This document shows positions 19,041 through 27,377 of a stretch of DNA of 64,000 bases, piece by piece. The notes under the pieces were generated by a model, which saw nothing but the letters and a program-made list of their open reading frames with translations, was not told where the DNA came from and searched no databases. Every line of letters starts with the position of its first letter. Within the stretch, counting starts at the first letter, position 1. This DNA comes from Flavobacterium gelidilacus DSM 15343 (GTDB lineage Bacteria > Bacteroidota > Bacteroidia > Flavobacteriales > Flavobacteriaceae), in the NCBI RefSeq assembly GCF_000422685.1, contig NZ_KE383903.1, forward strand, positions 325,402-389,401, read 5' to 3'. The translations under genes and the position numbers were made by a program.

Positions 19041-19412
19041 TATTAAGTTAATTTGTTGTTTTAATGTGATATTAATATTCGGATTTAAGGTGACTTCTTT
19101 CTTATTAGTAAAAAGTTAACTAAACCAAACTAAAGGAGTCTCTAAATTTATCAATAATTAAAGCTTTTATTGGAAGATCTAAATTATTCTATATTCACAC
19201 AATTTAAAAATTATAGATACTCTTTTGTTATCCTATAAAGTAAAATACTTTGTCCATATTGAATTCATTAAAAGTTACCTTATTTCTAATCCTCAGAAAA
19301 CTTACATATAAAATATCTAAGTTCTTTATTAGTTTACATTATAATACTCAACGTATTTGTTTGTGTATTAGTATATTTGTTTGTTTATCATTAATTAAAA
19401 ATTATACATAAC
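19041..19412. other. Gene-poor AT-rich spacer
   Basis: No credible coding frame, tRNA or known RNA is seen in these 372 bases between the pump terminator and the DUF1573 gene terminator. The only structure noticed is TATTTGTTTG repeated at 19354-19363 and 19374-19383 (20-base period). It may be a decayed remnant of a gene. Confidence 0.5.
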
Positions 19413-19444
19413 AAAAAACCACCAGTTTGCACTGATGGTTTTTT
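19413..19444 (-). terminator. Terminator of the DUF1573 gene
   Basis: AAAAAACCACCAGT and ACTGATGGTTTTTT form a 14-bp stem with one G-T wobble in the minus-strand transcript and a T run, about 35 bases past the stop codon. Confidence 0.8.
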
Positions 19445-19480
19445 CCTTTTAAAAGATGAATAATAAAAAGTGTTGTATTT

Positions 19481-19927
19481 TTAGTTTAAAACTGCTTTAA
19501 TTTCTTCTACAGCCGGTGCAGCGTCAACTTTACCTTTAATAGTTAATGATTTTGGTAAATCAGAATCACTAGTAGTAACTGTTATTGATTTTGTGAAAGC
19601 TCCAGCAGCAGATGCATTATAAGTTGCAGCAACCATTCCTTTTTCTCCTGGTTTAATTGGAGTTTTAGTATAATTAGCAGCGGTACAACCACAAGAAGGT
19701 CTTACATTTGTAATTAAGATTGTTTCTTTAGTAGTATTAGTAAAAGTAAATTCATACGTTGCTGGTTTACCTTGAGATAATGTGCCAAAGTCATGCATAT
19801 CATTTTCCCACTTAAGTTCAGATGCAGCTTGTTTTGTAGCAATATTTGCAGATTTCATTTCTGGTGATTGAGCAAATGATGCCGCAGAAATAAATAATGC
19901 TACTAATGCTAATTTAATTGTTTTCAT
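19481..19927 (-). CDS. DUF1573 periplasmic protein
   Basis: 148 aa. A signal peptide (ending AASFAQ) is followed by a single DUF1573 immunoglobulin-like domain at about 38-135: WENDMHDFGTLSQG, then the signature PSCGCTAANYT and PIKPGEKG. The CGC cysteines are conserved in this family. The function is not established. The gene stands alone with its own terminator and is divergent from the two-component operon, with which it shares a repeat-rich promoter region. Confidence 0.88.
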   Translation of the reverse strand: MKTIKLALVALFISAASFAQSPEMKSANIATKQAASELKWENDMHDFGTLSQGKPATYEFTFTNTTKETILITNVRPSCGCTAANYTKTPIKPGEKGMVAATYNASAAGAFTKSITVTTSDSDLPKSLTIKGKVDAAPAVEEIKAVLN

Positions 19928-19965
19928 AATATATGTTTTAAAATTTGTTTTATGTTTTACCTTTA

Positions 19966-19973
19966 CAAAACTA
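19966..19973 (-). promoter_or_regulatory. Candidate -7 element for the DUF1573 gene
   Basis: TAGTTTTG on the minus strand, 38 bases before the start. No -33 element at the right spacing. The TTAATGA repeats lie 23-61 bases upstream of it. Confidence 0.4.
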
Positions 19974-19995
19974 AATATATTTTACAAACCTTTTG

Positions 19996-20034
19996 TTAAT
20001 CACTTTTTAATGATTGTTAATGAGTTGTTAATGA
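19996..20034 (+). promoter_or_regulatory. Four phased TTAAT(C/G)A repeats, probable response-regulator operator
   Basis: TTAATCA at 19996, then TTAATGA at 20007, 20017 and 20028: starts spaced 11, 10 and 11 bases, one helical turn each. Direct repeats with this period are the usual binding pattern of OmpR/PhoB-type regulators, and such a regulator is encoded by the second gene of the operon that starts at 20076. Control of that operon or of the divergent DUF1573 gene is inferred. Confidence 0.55.
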
Positions 20035-20075
20035 TGTGATTTTTATATCAATTATGTGCTAATATAGCATCAATT

Positions 20076-21347
20076 ATGAGACTAACAAGATTTAATATCG
20101 TTATTTTTATTGGCTTTCTAGCAATTGTTGGCGTAATCATTATGCAACTGTTATTGTTAAATAAAGCCTTACGCTTTGAAAAGAAAGAACTTGAAAGTAA
20201 AATATTTTTTGCCCTTCAAGATGTTGTTGAACGCATATATTCTGATAACAAATCGAATTTAATGTTTAACAAACAAATTCAAAAAGTTTCTGATGACTAT
20301 TATATAGTAAATGTAAATGATGTCTTCGAAAATAAGATTCTTGAACATTATTTAAAAGTAGAATTCCAAAAAGTAAATATTGATTTAGACTTTGAATATG
20401 CGATTTACAATTGTGGATCAGACAAAATGGTTTATGGTAATTACGTTTCTTCAACTGGTAAAACCTCGGATAAATGTGAAGAATGTTTTTCAACCAATAG
20501 TGATTTGATTTATTATTTTGCCATTCGTTTTCCGGATATAAACAAAACATTTTATGGCAATTTGCAACAATATTGGATTTTTACTTTTGTATTGTTCTTT
20601 GTATTAATTGTTTATGTTTATTCAGTTTTTATGATGTTGCAACAAAAAAGATATACAGAATTACAAAAGGATTTCATCAATAATATGACACATGAATTTA
20701 AAACGCCTTTGTCCTCTATTTTAATTGCTTCAAACTTTGCAAATACTCAAAATGAAATCAAGGACAATCCTAAATTGTCAAAATATATTCAGATTATTAT
20801 AAATCAAAGCAATAAATTAAATCAACATATTGAAAAAATTTTATATGTTGCTAAAACAGATAGCAATCAAATAGAATTGGTAAAAACAAATGTTGACTTG
20901 ACGAAAACAATTGAATTAGTTAAAGAAAATATTGAATTAAAATATCAAAAGGAGAATATATTTAAAATAGAATTAGACAACAACTATAGTATAAATGCAG
21001 ATGAATTTCACTTATACAATATAATATATAATATTTTAGATAATGCGGTTAAATATTCTGGAAAAGATATCGAAATAACTATCAAATCTAAGGAAACTAA
21101 AAACGAATTAGAATTGAGTATTGTTGATAATGGAAGTGGAATTCCTTTAAAAGATTTGCCTTTTATTTTTGATAAATTTTATAGAGTAACTCGAGAAGAC
21201 AATAAAGATATTGAAGGATTTGGAATTGGCCTTTCCTATGTAAAACGTATTTGTGATTTACATAAATGGAAAGTTTCTTTAAAGAACAATCCAAATAAAG
21301 GAATAACAGTTAAGATTTTAATAAATAAAGAAGATGTAAATGGATAA
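20076..21347 (+). CDS. Sensor histidine kinase
   Basis: 423 aa. Transmembrane helices at about 6-29 and 164-187 flank a periplasmic sensor region of about 130 residues that contains a CxxC-type pair (KCEECF). The kinase core follows directly, without an obvious HAMP: phospho-acceptor His206 in MTHEFKTPLSS, N box NIIYNILDNAVKYSG, G1 DNGSGIP and G2 GFGIGLSYVKRI. Its 3' end overlaps the response regulator by 8 bases, so the two form a pair. The signal is unknown; the cysteines hint at redox or metal sensing. Confidence 0.93.
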   Translation: MRLTRFNIVIFIGFLAIVGVIIMQLLLLNKALRFEKKELESKIFFALQDVVERIYSDNKSNLMFNKQIQKVSDDYYIVNVNDVFENKILEHYLKVEFQKVNIDLDFEYAIYNCGSDKMVYGNYVSSTGKTSDKCEECFSTNSDLIYYFAIRFPDINKTFYGNLQQYWIFTFVLFFVLIVYVYSVFMMLQQKRYTELQKDFINNMTHEFKTPLSSILIASNFANTQNEIKDNPKLSKYIQIIINQSNKLNQHIEKILYVAKTDSNQIELVKTNVDLTKTIELVKENIELKYQKENIFKIELDNNYSINADEFHLYNIIYNILDNAVKYSGKDIEITIKSKETKNELELSIVDNGSGIPLKDLPFIFDKFYRVTREDNKDIEGFGIGLSYVKRICDLHKWKVSLKNNPNKGITVKILINKEDVNG

Positions 21348-22023
21348 GAAGCGAATTTTATATGTAGAAGATGATGAAACATTAGCTTTTTTGACTGCTG
21401 ATAATTTAGAACAACATTTTGAAGTAATTCATTGTAACAACGGAAAAGAAGCTTTTGACCTTTTTTGCAAAGATGATTTTGACTTATGCGTTTTAGATAT
21501 CATGCTTCCAGATATGGATGGTTTTGAGATTGCAACTGAAATTAGAAAACGGAATCAAGAAATACCAATTATTTTCTTAAGTGCAAAAACTTTAAAAGAA
21601 GACAGAATTAAAGGATTGAAATTAGGTGCTGATGATTATTTAATAAAGCCCTACTCTATTGAAGAATTGATATTAAAGATTGAAATATTTTTAAACAGAA
21701 GTCAAAAATCAGTTGAAAAAAATATAAAAACCTACCAATTTGGTTCGTTTGAATTTGAACCTGCAAATTATCAATTAAAGAATAGCGAAAAAGATATTAT
21801 GTTAACCGAAAGAGAAGCTGCTTTATTGCATTTATTTTTAGACAATCCAAATTCGGTTTTAAAAAGAGAAAAAATCTTAACAGCACTTTGGGGAACAGAT
21901 GATTATTTTATGGGAAGAAGTTTAGATGTTTTTATTTCGCGTTTACGAAAAATCATAAAAGAAGAAACCAACGTTAGAATAGAAAACATTCCAAGAGTTG
22001 GTTTCAAATTAGTTATAGAATAA
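21340..22023 (+). CDS. OmpR-family response regulator
   Basis: 227 aa. The receiver domain (1-120) has the acidic pocket Glu10-Asp11-Asp12 region, phospho-acceptor Asp53 (LDIMLPDMDGF) and the conserved Lys in LIKPYS. The C-terminal winged helix (about 130-227) has MLTEREAALLHLFLDNPNSV and SRLRKII, typical of OmpR/PhoB. It is the partner of the preceding kinase. Its likely target includes the phased TTAATGA repeats before the operon. Its stop is separated by one base from the convergent cytochrome gene. Confidence 0.95.
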   Translation: MDKKRILYVEDDETLAFLTADNLEQHFEVIHCNNGKEAFDLFCKDDFDLCVLDIMLPDMDGFEIATEIRKRNQEIPIIFLSAKTLKEDRIKGLKLGADDYLIKPYSIEELILKIEIFLNRSQKSVEKNIKTYQFGSFEFEPANYQLKNSEKDIMLTEREAALLHLFLDNPNSVLKREKILTALWGTDDYFMGRSLDVFISRLRKIIKEETNVRIENIPRVGFKLVIE

Positions 22024-22024
22024 C

Positions 22025-22450
22025 TTAATAACTTAAAACATAAGCTTCAAGTGCTTTTAATTCATCATCACTCATAGCTTTAGTAATGGCAAAATTAGCT
22101 TTCATTACCTCATATTGAGATGGATCAACAAGTGGTTTGCCCTCCTCTTTTAAGAAAGAAACAATACTAGCATTTTGTTCTTTGTAGATTTTTGAAATGT
22201 CTGCCAAACTAGGCCCAACTACTTTTACATCTGGCTTATGACAAGCCGTGCAAGTGCCTTTGCCTTCAAAAATAGTTTTTCCCTCAGCTACTAAAGGATC
22301 TGCCGCAACTTCATCAACAGCAGTTTCAGTAGTTTCAACAGTTTCTTCTTCAGCAGATTTACCAAAATCTTCTTTAGGCTTTTTGTCACCACAACTTGCA
22401 AAAACCAAAGCAATTGTTAGTGCAAAAAAAGGTTTAACGTAAGTTTTCAT
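22025..22450 (-). CDS. Lipid-anchored class I cytochrome c
   Basis: 141 aa from ATG 22450; a longer reading from 22510 would start inside the regulatory palindrome. The signal peptide ends in a lipobox (VFASCGDKK), followed by an acidic, Thr/Glu-rich linker (about 25-55) and one cytochrome c domain with the heme site CTACH and a likely axial Met in the VMKANFAI or KAMSDDE segment. It should carry electrons at the periplasmic membrane face. A TATATTTG -7 element and a TGTGA-N6-TCACA site lie upstream. Confidence 0.9.
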   Translation of the reverse strand: MKTYVKPFFALTIALVFASCGDKKPKEDFGKSAEEETVETTETAVDEVAADPLVAEGKTIFEGKGTCTACHKPDVKVVGPSLADISKIYKEQNASIVSFLKEEGKPLVDPSQYEVMKANFAITKAMSDDELKALEAYVLSY

Positions 22451-22473
22451 TTTGAAAAAATTTAAAATTATAT

Positions 22474-22481
22474 CAAATATA
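22474..22481 (-). promoter_or_regulatory. -7 element of the cytochrome c gene
   Basis: TATATTTG on the minus strand, 24 bases before the start. There is no TTG at the normal -33 spacing, as expected of an activator-dependent promoter. Confidence 0.5.
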
Positions 22482-22502
22482 AGGTATCTATTTAATTTAG
22501 AA

Positions 22503-22518
22503 TGTGACAAATGTCACA
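22503..22518. promoter_or_regulatory. CRP/FNR-family binding site before cytochrome c
   Basis: TGTGACAAATGTCACA is a perfect inverted repeat and an exact TGTGA-N6-TCACA. Its centre (22510.5) lies about 40-43 bases upstream of the transcription start expected from the -7 element, the classical class II activator position. Which CRP/FNR paralogue binds is unknown. Confidence 0.65.
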
Positions 22519-22525
22519 CAATAAT

Positions 22526-23035
22526 TTACCAACCCACATAACTTGGAGGTTTAATTTCATTTAAGTTAAGATAAACAATCAATTGACCACGATGATGTGT
22601 AACATGATCTTGAAGCAAATTTAGAATCTGTAACTTTGTCTTAGGACCAGCAAAAAATTCGACTTTATCTTTTAAGTTCTCTGGTTTAGTATTTTTGATG
22701 ACATTATAAACTTTATCAAAAGACATTTCTAACATTGAAATAATTTCTTCTTTGGAATACGTTTTTTCATCTTTCTTTTTATCAAATTTTTCAGCAGTAA
22801 AATAAGTTGTGCCTAACCAATCTATATTTCCTTTTATATGAAGCAATTGTTCTCTAAAAGACATTTCTCTTTCTGTCGGTTTATAACTATAACTTTCTTC
22901 AGGCATTGCTTTAGCAATATCAACCAAATAAGTTTTTGAATTTTCCCATTTTTCAAGAAAAGCCTCTATTGATTCGTTTTGAGAAAAACCAATAATTGAA
23001 AATAATAACATTACAAAAAGAAATACTTTTTTCAT
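22526..23035 (-). CDS. Exported DinB-family protein
   Basis: 169 aa with a signal peptide (FLFVMLLFSIIGFSQ), then a four-helix DinB-like domain carrying the three spaced His of the metal site: LLHIKGNI (one) and DHVTHHRGQL (two). Family members are metal-dependent transferases or hydrolases of varied function; being exported is a known flavobacterial variant. The start ATG shares a base with the hemB stop (TAATG), so translation is coupled to hemB. Function unknown. Confidence 0.85.
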   Translation of the reverse strand: MKKVFLFVMLLFSIIGFSQNESIEAFLEKWENSKTYLVDIAKAMPEESYSYKPTEREMSFREQLLHIKGNIDWLGTTYFTAEKFDKKKDEKTYSKEEIISMLEMSFDKVYNVIKNTKPENLKDKVEFFAGPKTKLQILNLLQDHVTHHRGQLIVYLNLNEIKPPSYVGW

Positions 23036-24033
23036 TATTTTTTATTTAATAGAATAGCAGCTTCTTTGGCAAAATAAGTTGAAATCAAACTTGCACCAGC
23101 TCTTTTAATACACATTAATTGTTCCATCATGGTTTTGTCGTGGTCTAACCAACCTCTTTCGGCAGCAGCTTTAACCATTGCATATTCTCCAGAAACATGA
23201 AATACAGTTACCGGAACATTGACAGCATTTTTAACCTCTCGTACAATATCTAAATAAGCAATTCCTGGTTTTACCATAACCATATCTGCTCCTTCTTCCA
23301 CATCCCAAATAGCTTCTTTAATAGCTTCAATGCGATTAGCATAATCCATTTGATAAGTTTTTTTATCTTTTGGCACTTCAACATCAGCATCTTTTGGAGC
23401 GGAATCTAAAGCATCACGAAAAGGACCATAAAAAGCAGAAGCATATTTAGCCGAATAACTCATGATTCCAACATTATGAAATCCTGCAGCGTCTAAACCT
23501 TGACGTAAACGTAAAACTCTTCCGTCCATCATATCGCTTGGTGCCACAAAATCGGCCCCTGCTTTTGCATGAGAAACAGCCATTTTTACTAATGCATCAT
23601 TTGTAGCATCATTGGCAACATCACCATTTTCAATAATTCCATCGTGACCATAAATTGAATAAGGATCAAGAGCAACATCAGGCATCACAATCATTTCTGG
23701 ACAAGCTTTTTTGATAGCTATTATGGCTTTTTGCATTAATCCATTATCATTCCAAGCTTCTTTTCCAGTATTATCTTTTAAAGATTCATCTACTTTTACA
23801 TAGATATTTACTGCTCTTATTCCTAAGTCAAATAATTCTTTAACTTCTTCAACGGTTAAGTCGATAGAACGACGAAATATTCCTGGCATCGAAGGAATTT
23901 CAATTTTTACATTTTCTCCTTCCGCAATAAACATGGGAAACATAAAGTCAGCTGGACTCAAACTTGTCTCACGAACTAAACTTCTTATAGATTCATTTAC
24001 TCTTAATCTTCTACCTCTGTGTAATGGAAACAT
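23035..24033 (-). CDS. hemB: Porphobilinogen synthase (delta-aminolevulinic acid dehydratase)
   Basis: 332 aa, the normal length. It condenses two 5-aminolevulinate molecules. The Schiff-base lysines are in SYSAKYASAFYGPF and MVKPGIAYLDIV. The metal region reads DVALDPYSIYGHDG with aspartates where zinc-type enzymes have cysteines, so a magnesium-type, zinc-independent enzyme is inferred. The product feeds HemC, encoded about 13 kb away on the same strand. It is followed by the coupled DinB gene and preceded by a -7 element shared in a divergent region with the helicase gene. Confidence 0.97.
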   Translation of the reverse strand: MFPLHRGRRLRVNESIRSLVRETSLSPADFMFPMFIAEGENVKIEIPSMPGIFRRSIDLTVEEVKELFDLGIRAVNIYVKVDESLKDNTGKEAWNDNGLMQKAIIAIKKACPEMIVMPDVALDPYSIYGHDGIIENGDVANDATNDALVKMAVSHAKAGADFVAPSDMMDGRVLRLRQGLDAAGFHNVGIMSYSAKYASAFYGPFRDALDSAPKDADVEVPKDKKTYQMDYANRIEAIKEAIWDVEEGADMVMVKPGIAYLDIVREVKNAVNVPVTVFHVSGEYAMVKAAAERGWLDHDKTMMEQLMCIKRAGASLISTYFAKEAAILLNKK

Positions 24034-24041
24034 AATTTTTC

Positions 24042-24060
24042 TATATTTGATACAAAGATA
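24042..24060. promoter_or_regulatory. Back-to-back -7 elements for helicase (+) and hemB (-)
   Basis: TATATTTG on the plus strand (24042-24049) points to the helicase start at 24079; TATCTTTG on the minus strand (24053-24060) points to hemB at 24033. The two promoters would overlap, so only one may fire at a time. No -33 elements are clear. Confidence 0.45.
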
Positions 24061-24078
24061 AAAATACTAATTCTTTCT

Positions 24079-26706
24079 ATGCCATATAAAAATCTTAAAT
24101 TTATTTTTCCTTGGAGAACTTATCAAGAAAAATTTATAAATAACATCATAAATCATATTGATGATAATCATTTACATGTCGTAGCACCACCAGGTTCGGG
24201 AAAAACAATTCTTGGAATTGAAATAATGAGACAAGTTGGGAAGAAAACTTTAGTTTTAGCTCCAACATTAACTGTAAGAAACCAATGGGAAAGTAGGTTG
24301 CAAGGCTTTTTCATGATGGATGAGGTTTTTGAGGACTTTTCTTTTGATTTGAGTCAACCCAAAACAGTTACATTTTCTACTTATCAATCGCTGCATTCAT
24401 TTTACAAAAAATTTAAATGTGTTGAGGATTATTATCATTTTTTTGAAAAGGAAAACATTGAGGTTTTAATTTTAGATGAAGCGCATCACTTAAAAAACGA
24501 ATGGTGGAAATGTTTATTTCAACTAAAGGAAGAGAGAAAATTAACTGTTGTAGCTTTAACAGCAACTCCACCTTATGATAGTGATGCTCTTGAAGTTTCA
24601 AAATATTTTAAATTATGTGGTGAAATTGATGACGAAATAGCTGTTCCAGAATTAATTAAAGAAGGTGATTTGTGTCCTCATCAAGATTACGTATATTTTT
24701 CAGAACCAAAAGACCTTGAAATTAATTTTATTTTTGATTATCGAATGAAGATCTCTAGCTTCATTGAAGAATTGATGCAAGATTTAACCTTTATTTCATA
24801 TATAAACTCGCATAGGTTTTTATCCAAAACAGAACCGTGTTTGAATGAAATTTATAACAATCCTGAATACTTTTCAGCTTTATTAATTTTTTTAAACGCT
24901 GTAAACATAGAAATTCTAAAAGATAAATTAACCGTTTTAGGCTTTGAAAAAAAAGATAAAATAGACTTTCCAGCTTTTACAAATAATTGGGCAGAGATTT
25001 TATTTCAAAATTTATTGGTTTCAGATCGATTAACTTTAATAAAAGATGAAGATTATTTAGCTGTTTTAGAGTCAAAATTAAGACGCTTGAATATCTTTGA
25101 AAATAAAAAAGTGGATTTAATAGGAGGAGATTATTTATATAAATCATTAGCGAATAGTCCAAGTAAATTAAAGAGTATTGTTAAAATTATTTCAAGTGAA
25201 TATCAAAGTTTAAAGGATAATTTGCGCGCTGTAATTTTAACCGATTACATCAAAAAAGAGTTTAAAGACACTAAAGGTGAAGCGGTGAAATCTATTGATC
25301 GTTTGGGTGTACTTCCAATTTTTCATCATTTGCGTTCTAATGGAATTCCTAAAAAAGAAATTGCTATTTTAACTGGAACTTTGGTAATTATTCATGCCTC
25401 AAAAATTGCCGCATTTGAAAAGTTCGAACCTATAGAAAATTACTCTTTCTTGCCTTTAGAATCTGATGCTGAATTTGTAGAAATTATTCCAAGAGTTGGA
25501 GCTAATCATTTAGTAAATACCATCACAAAATTGTTTGAAAACGGAAGTGTTAAAGTCTTAGTTGGAACGAAGTCCTTGCTAGGAGAAGGCTGGGACGCTC
25601 CTTCAATCAACACTTTAATATTAGCTTCTTTTGTGGGTTCATTTGTATCATCTAATCAAATGCGAGGAAGAGCTATTCGTACTCAAAAAGATAATTTAGA
25701 CAAAACAGGAAATATTTGGCATTTAGTTTGTCTAGATCCATCTGATATTAACGGTGGAAGAGATATAGAAACCTTAAAAAGAAGATTTGATGCATTTGTA
25801 GGAGTTTCAAATTCGGAAGAACCTTATATTGAAAGTGGAATCGATCGATTAAGTTTGCCTTATAATTTTGAAAATGTCTCGATTGATCAATTAAATAATG
25901 AAACACTTCTGCAAGCAAATAACAGAGTCGTTTTAAAACAGAAATGGCAAAAAGCTATAGTAAAAGGAACAGGGATTTCTCGAGAAATTAAACAATACTA
26001 CGATGGAGAAAAATCTTATGTTGAAGAAAAAAAGTTTGCTTTTAAAGATGTTGTACGTTATGGTTTTTTAGAAATATCGGTCGCGCTTTCATTCTTTTTA
26101 CCACAATTTTTAATTAGAAATCTTCACCTTATTTTATCAAAAGGAATTTTAGCTTTTGTTTACTCAATGTTAAGTGCTTTAGGCTTAACTTTTGGATATA
26201 AATCTTATGTTGCAATAAAAAACTATGTGCAATTTGGACTTTTGCACAAAGATTTGCAAAACATTAGTCATGCCCTTTTAGACTCTATGATTGATTTAAA
26301 CATAATTCATACAGAAAAATCGAAAATAAAATTAACTACTCAAGTTCAAGAAAAAGGAGAAGTGGTTTGTGCTATTCAAGGAACTTCAGAAATGGAAAGT
26401 TCTTTATTTATAAACGCACTTCAAGAAATAATTGAACCTATAAAAAATCCTCGTTACTTAATAATTAAAACAAATTGGTTACGAAAAAATTTAGAAATTC
26501 AAAATTATTATGCTGTTCCACAAGTGTTTGGAGATAAAAAGGAACGCTGCAAAGTGTTTTTAGGGCATTGGGAAAGACAAGTGAGTTCGTCAACAGTAGT
26601 TTATACAAGAAATATTGAAGGAAGAAAAATATTAATTAGGGCACGAATGTTGCATCTATCCAATGCTTTTAAGAAAACTACAAAAAAAGCCGTGATCTGG
26701 AATTAA
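24079..26706 (+). CDS. SF2 DEAD/DEAH helicase with C-terminal membrane segment
   Basis: 875 aa. The N-terminal helicase lobe has Walker A APPGSGKT (Lys42), DEAH box Asp133-His136 (LDEAHH) and motif III ALTATPP. The second lobe (about 440-610) has VLVGTKSLLGEGWDAP and the arginine-finger motif QMRGRAIRTQ. A poorly conserved insert of about 200 residues separates the lobes. Unusually, two hydrophobic helices follow at about 661-680 and 687-709, then a soluble C-terminal domain of about 165 residues. This resembles restriction-type or repair helicases but is membrane-linked. No methyltransferase or nuclease gene is adjacent. Function unknown. Confidence 0.85.
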   Translation: MPYKNLKFIFPWRTYQEKFINNIINHIDDNHLHVVAPPGSGKTILGIEIMRQVGKKTLVLAPTLTVRNQWESRLQGFFMMDEVFEDFSFDLSQPKTVTFSTYQSLHSFYKKFKCVEDYYHFFEKENIEVLILDEAHHLKNEWWKCLFQLKEERKLTVVALTATPPYDSDALEVSKYFKLCGEIDDEIAVPELIKEGDLCPHQDYVYFSEPKDLEINFIFDYRMKISSFIEELMQDLTFISYINSHRFLSKTEPCLNEIYNNPEYFSALLIFLNAVNIEILKDKLTVLGFEKKDKIDFPAFTNNWAEILFQNLLVSDRLTLIKDEDYLAVLESKLRRLNIFENKKVDLIGGDYLYKSLANSPSKLKSIVKIISSEYQSLKDNLRAVILTDYIKKEFKDTKGEAVKSIDRLGVLPIFHHLRSNGIPKKEIAILTGTLVIIHASKIAAFEKFEPIENYSFLPLESDAEFVEIIPRVGANHLVNTITKLFENGSVKVLVGTKSLLGEGWDAPSINTLILASFVGSFVSSNQMRGRAIRTQKDNLDKTGNIWHLVCLDPSDINGGRDIETLKRRFDAFVGVSNSEEPYIESGIDRLSLPYNFENVSIDQLNNETLLQANNRVVLKQKWQKAIVKGTGISREIKQYYDGEKSYVEEKKFAFKDVVRYGFLEISVALSFFLPQFLIRNLHLILSKGILAFVYSMLSALGLTFGYKSYVAIKNYVQFGLLHKDLQNISHALLDSMIDLNIIHTEKSKIKLTTQVQEKGEVVCAIQGTSEMESSLFINALQEIIEPIKNPRYLIIKTNWLRKNLEIQNYYAVPQVFGDKKERCKVFLGHWERQVSSSTVVYTRNIEGRKILIRARMLHLSNAFKKTTKKAVIWN

Positions 26707-26724
26707 TTTTAATAAAATAAATCT

Positions 26725-26732
26725 TATTTTTG
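26725..26732 (+). promoter_or_regulatory. Candidate -7 element
   Basis: TATTTTTG lies 4 bases before the ATG at 26737 and could start a nearly leaderless transcript for the two genes that follow. Low information in AT-rich DNA. Confidence 0.25.
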
Positions 26733-26736
26733 AAAC

Positions 26737-27369
26737 ATGAAAAAATTTATTTTTTTACTTCTATGTGTTTTATTATCAAGTTGCTTTCAGGTAACCGAAA
26801 AAATAGCACACAGAACTAACCAAAGTGGAGACTATAGCTTGGTTATTGATTTTTCCGATTCTTGGGTAAAAACTAGAGCTGCCATAATGCTAGGTGAAGT
26901 GGATGGAGAAAAAATTCCAAGTGAAGCTGAAATGAAACAAAAATTAACACAATTTAGAAACGATGCTTCAAAAATAAAAGGAGCTACAAAGATTTCTACA
27001 TCTTATGATTTCAGTAATTACGTTTTTAAATTAAATTTTAGTTATAATTCCTTAGAGACTTTAAACGAAGTATTAAACACCATTGATAAAGAAACTAAAT
27101 TAGATCATTTTAAAGAAGCAAATGGAAAATTTGAACGAATCGCTTCTTATCCAATTCCAGAAAAATTAAAAGAAAAGAAAGATAAAAAAGAAGATTTAGA
27201 AGAAGCAAAAATTACTGCTGTTTATTCTTTTGATAAAGAAGTAAAGACAGTTCAAAATGCAAACAGTAAACTTTCAAAATCAAAAAAAACGGTTTTTTTA
27301 AAGCATAATGTATGGAGTGTTTTAAATGATAATAGCCTAATGAATAACTCCATCAGTTTTACTCCTTAA
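26737..27369 (+). CDS. Lipoprotein of unknown function
   Basis: 210 aa. The signal peptide ends in a lipobox (LLSSCFQV; Cys16), then a DYSLVIDFSDSW strand start and a charged Lys/Glu-rich part near 145-165. No family is recognised. It is followed 8 bases later by another exported protein and preceded 30 bases by the helicase. The pair looks like an operon of envelope proteins. Confidence 0.8.
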   Translation: MKKFIFLLLCVLLSSCFQVTEKIAHRTNQSGDYSLVIDFSDSWVKTRAAIMLGEVDGEKIPSEAEMKQKLTQFRNDASKIKGATKISTSYDFSNYVFKLNFSYNSLETLNEVLNTIDKETKLDHFKEANGKFERIASYPIPEKLKEKKDKKEDLEEAKITAVYSFDKEVKTVQNANSKLSKSKKTVFLKHNVWSVLNDNSLMNNSISFTP

Positions 27370-27377
27370 TTTATAAT

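Noticed and set aside
24079..26706. Type III restriction or other defence island
   Set aside because: The helicase motifs are suggestive, but no methyltransferase, nuclease or other defence gene is next to it.
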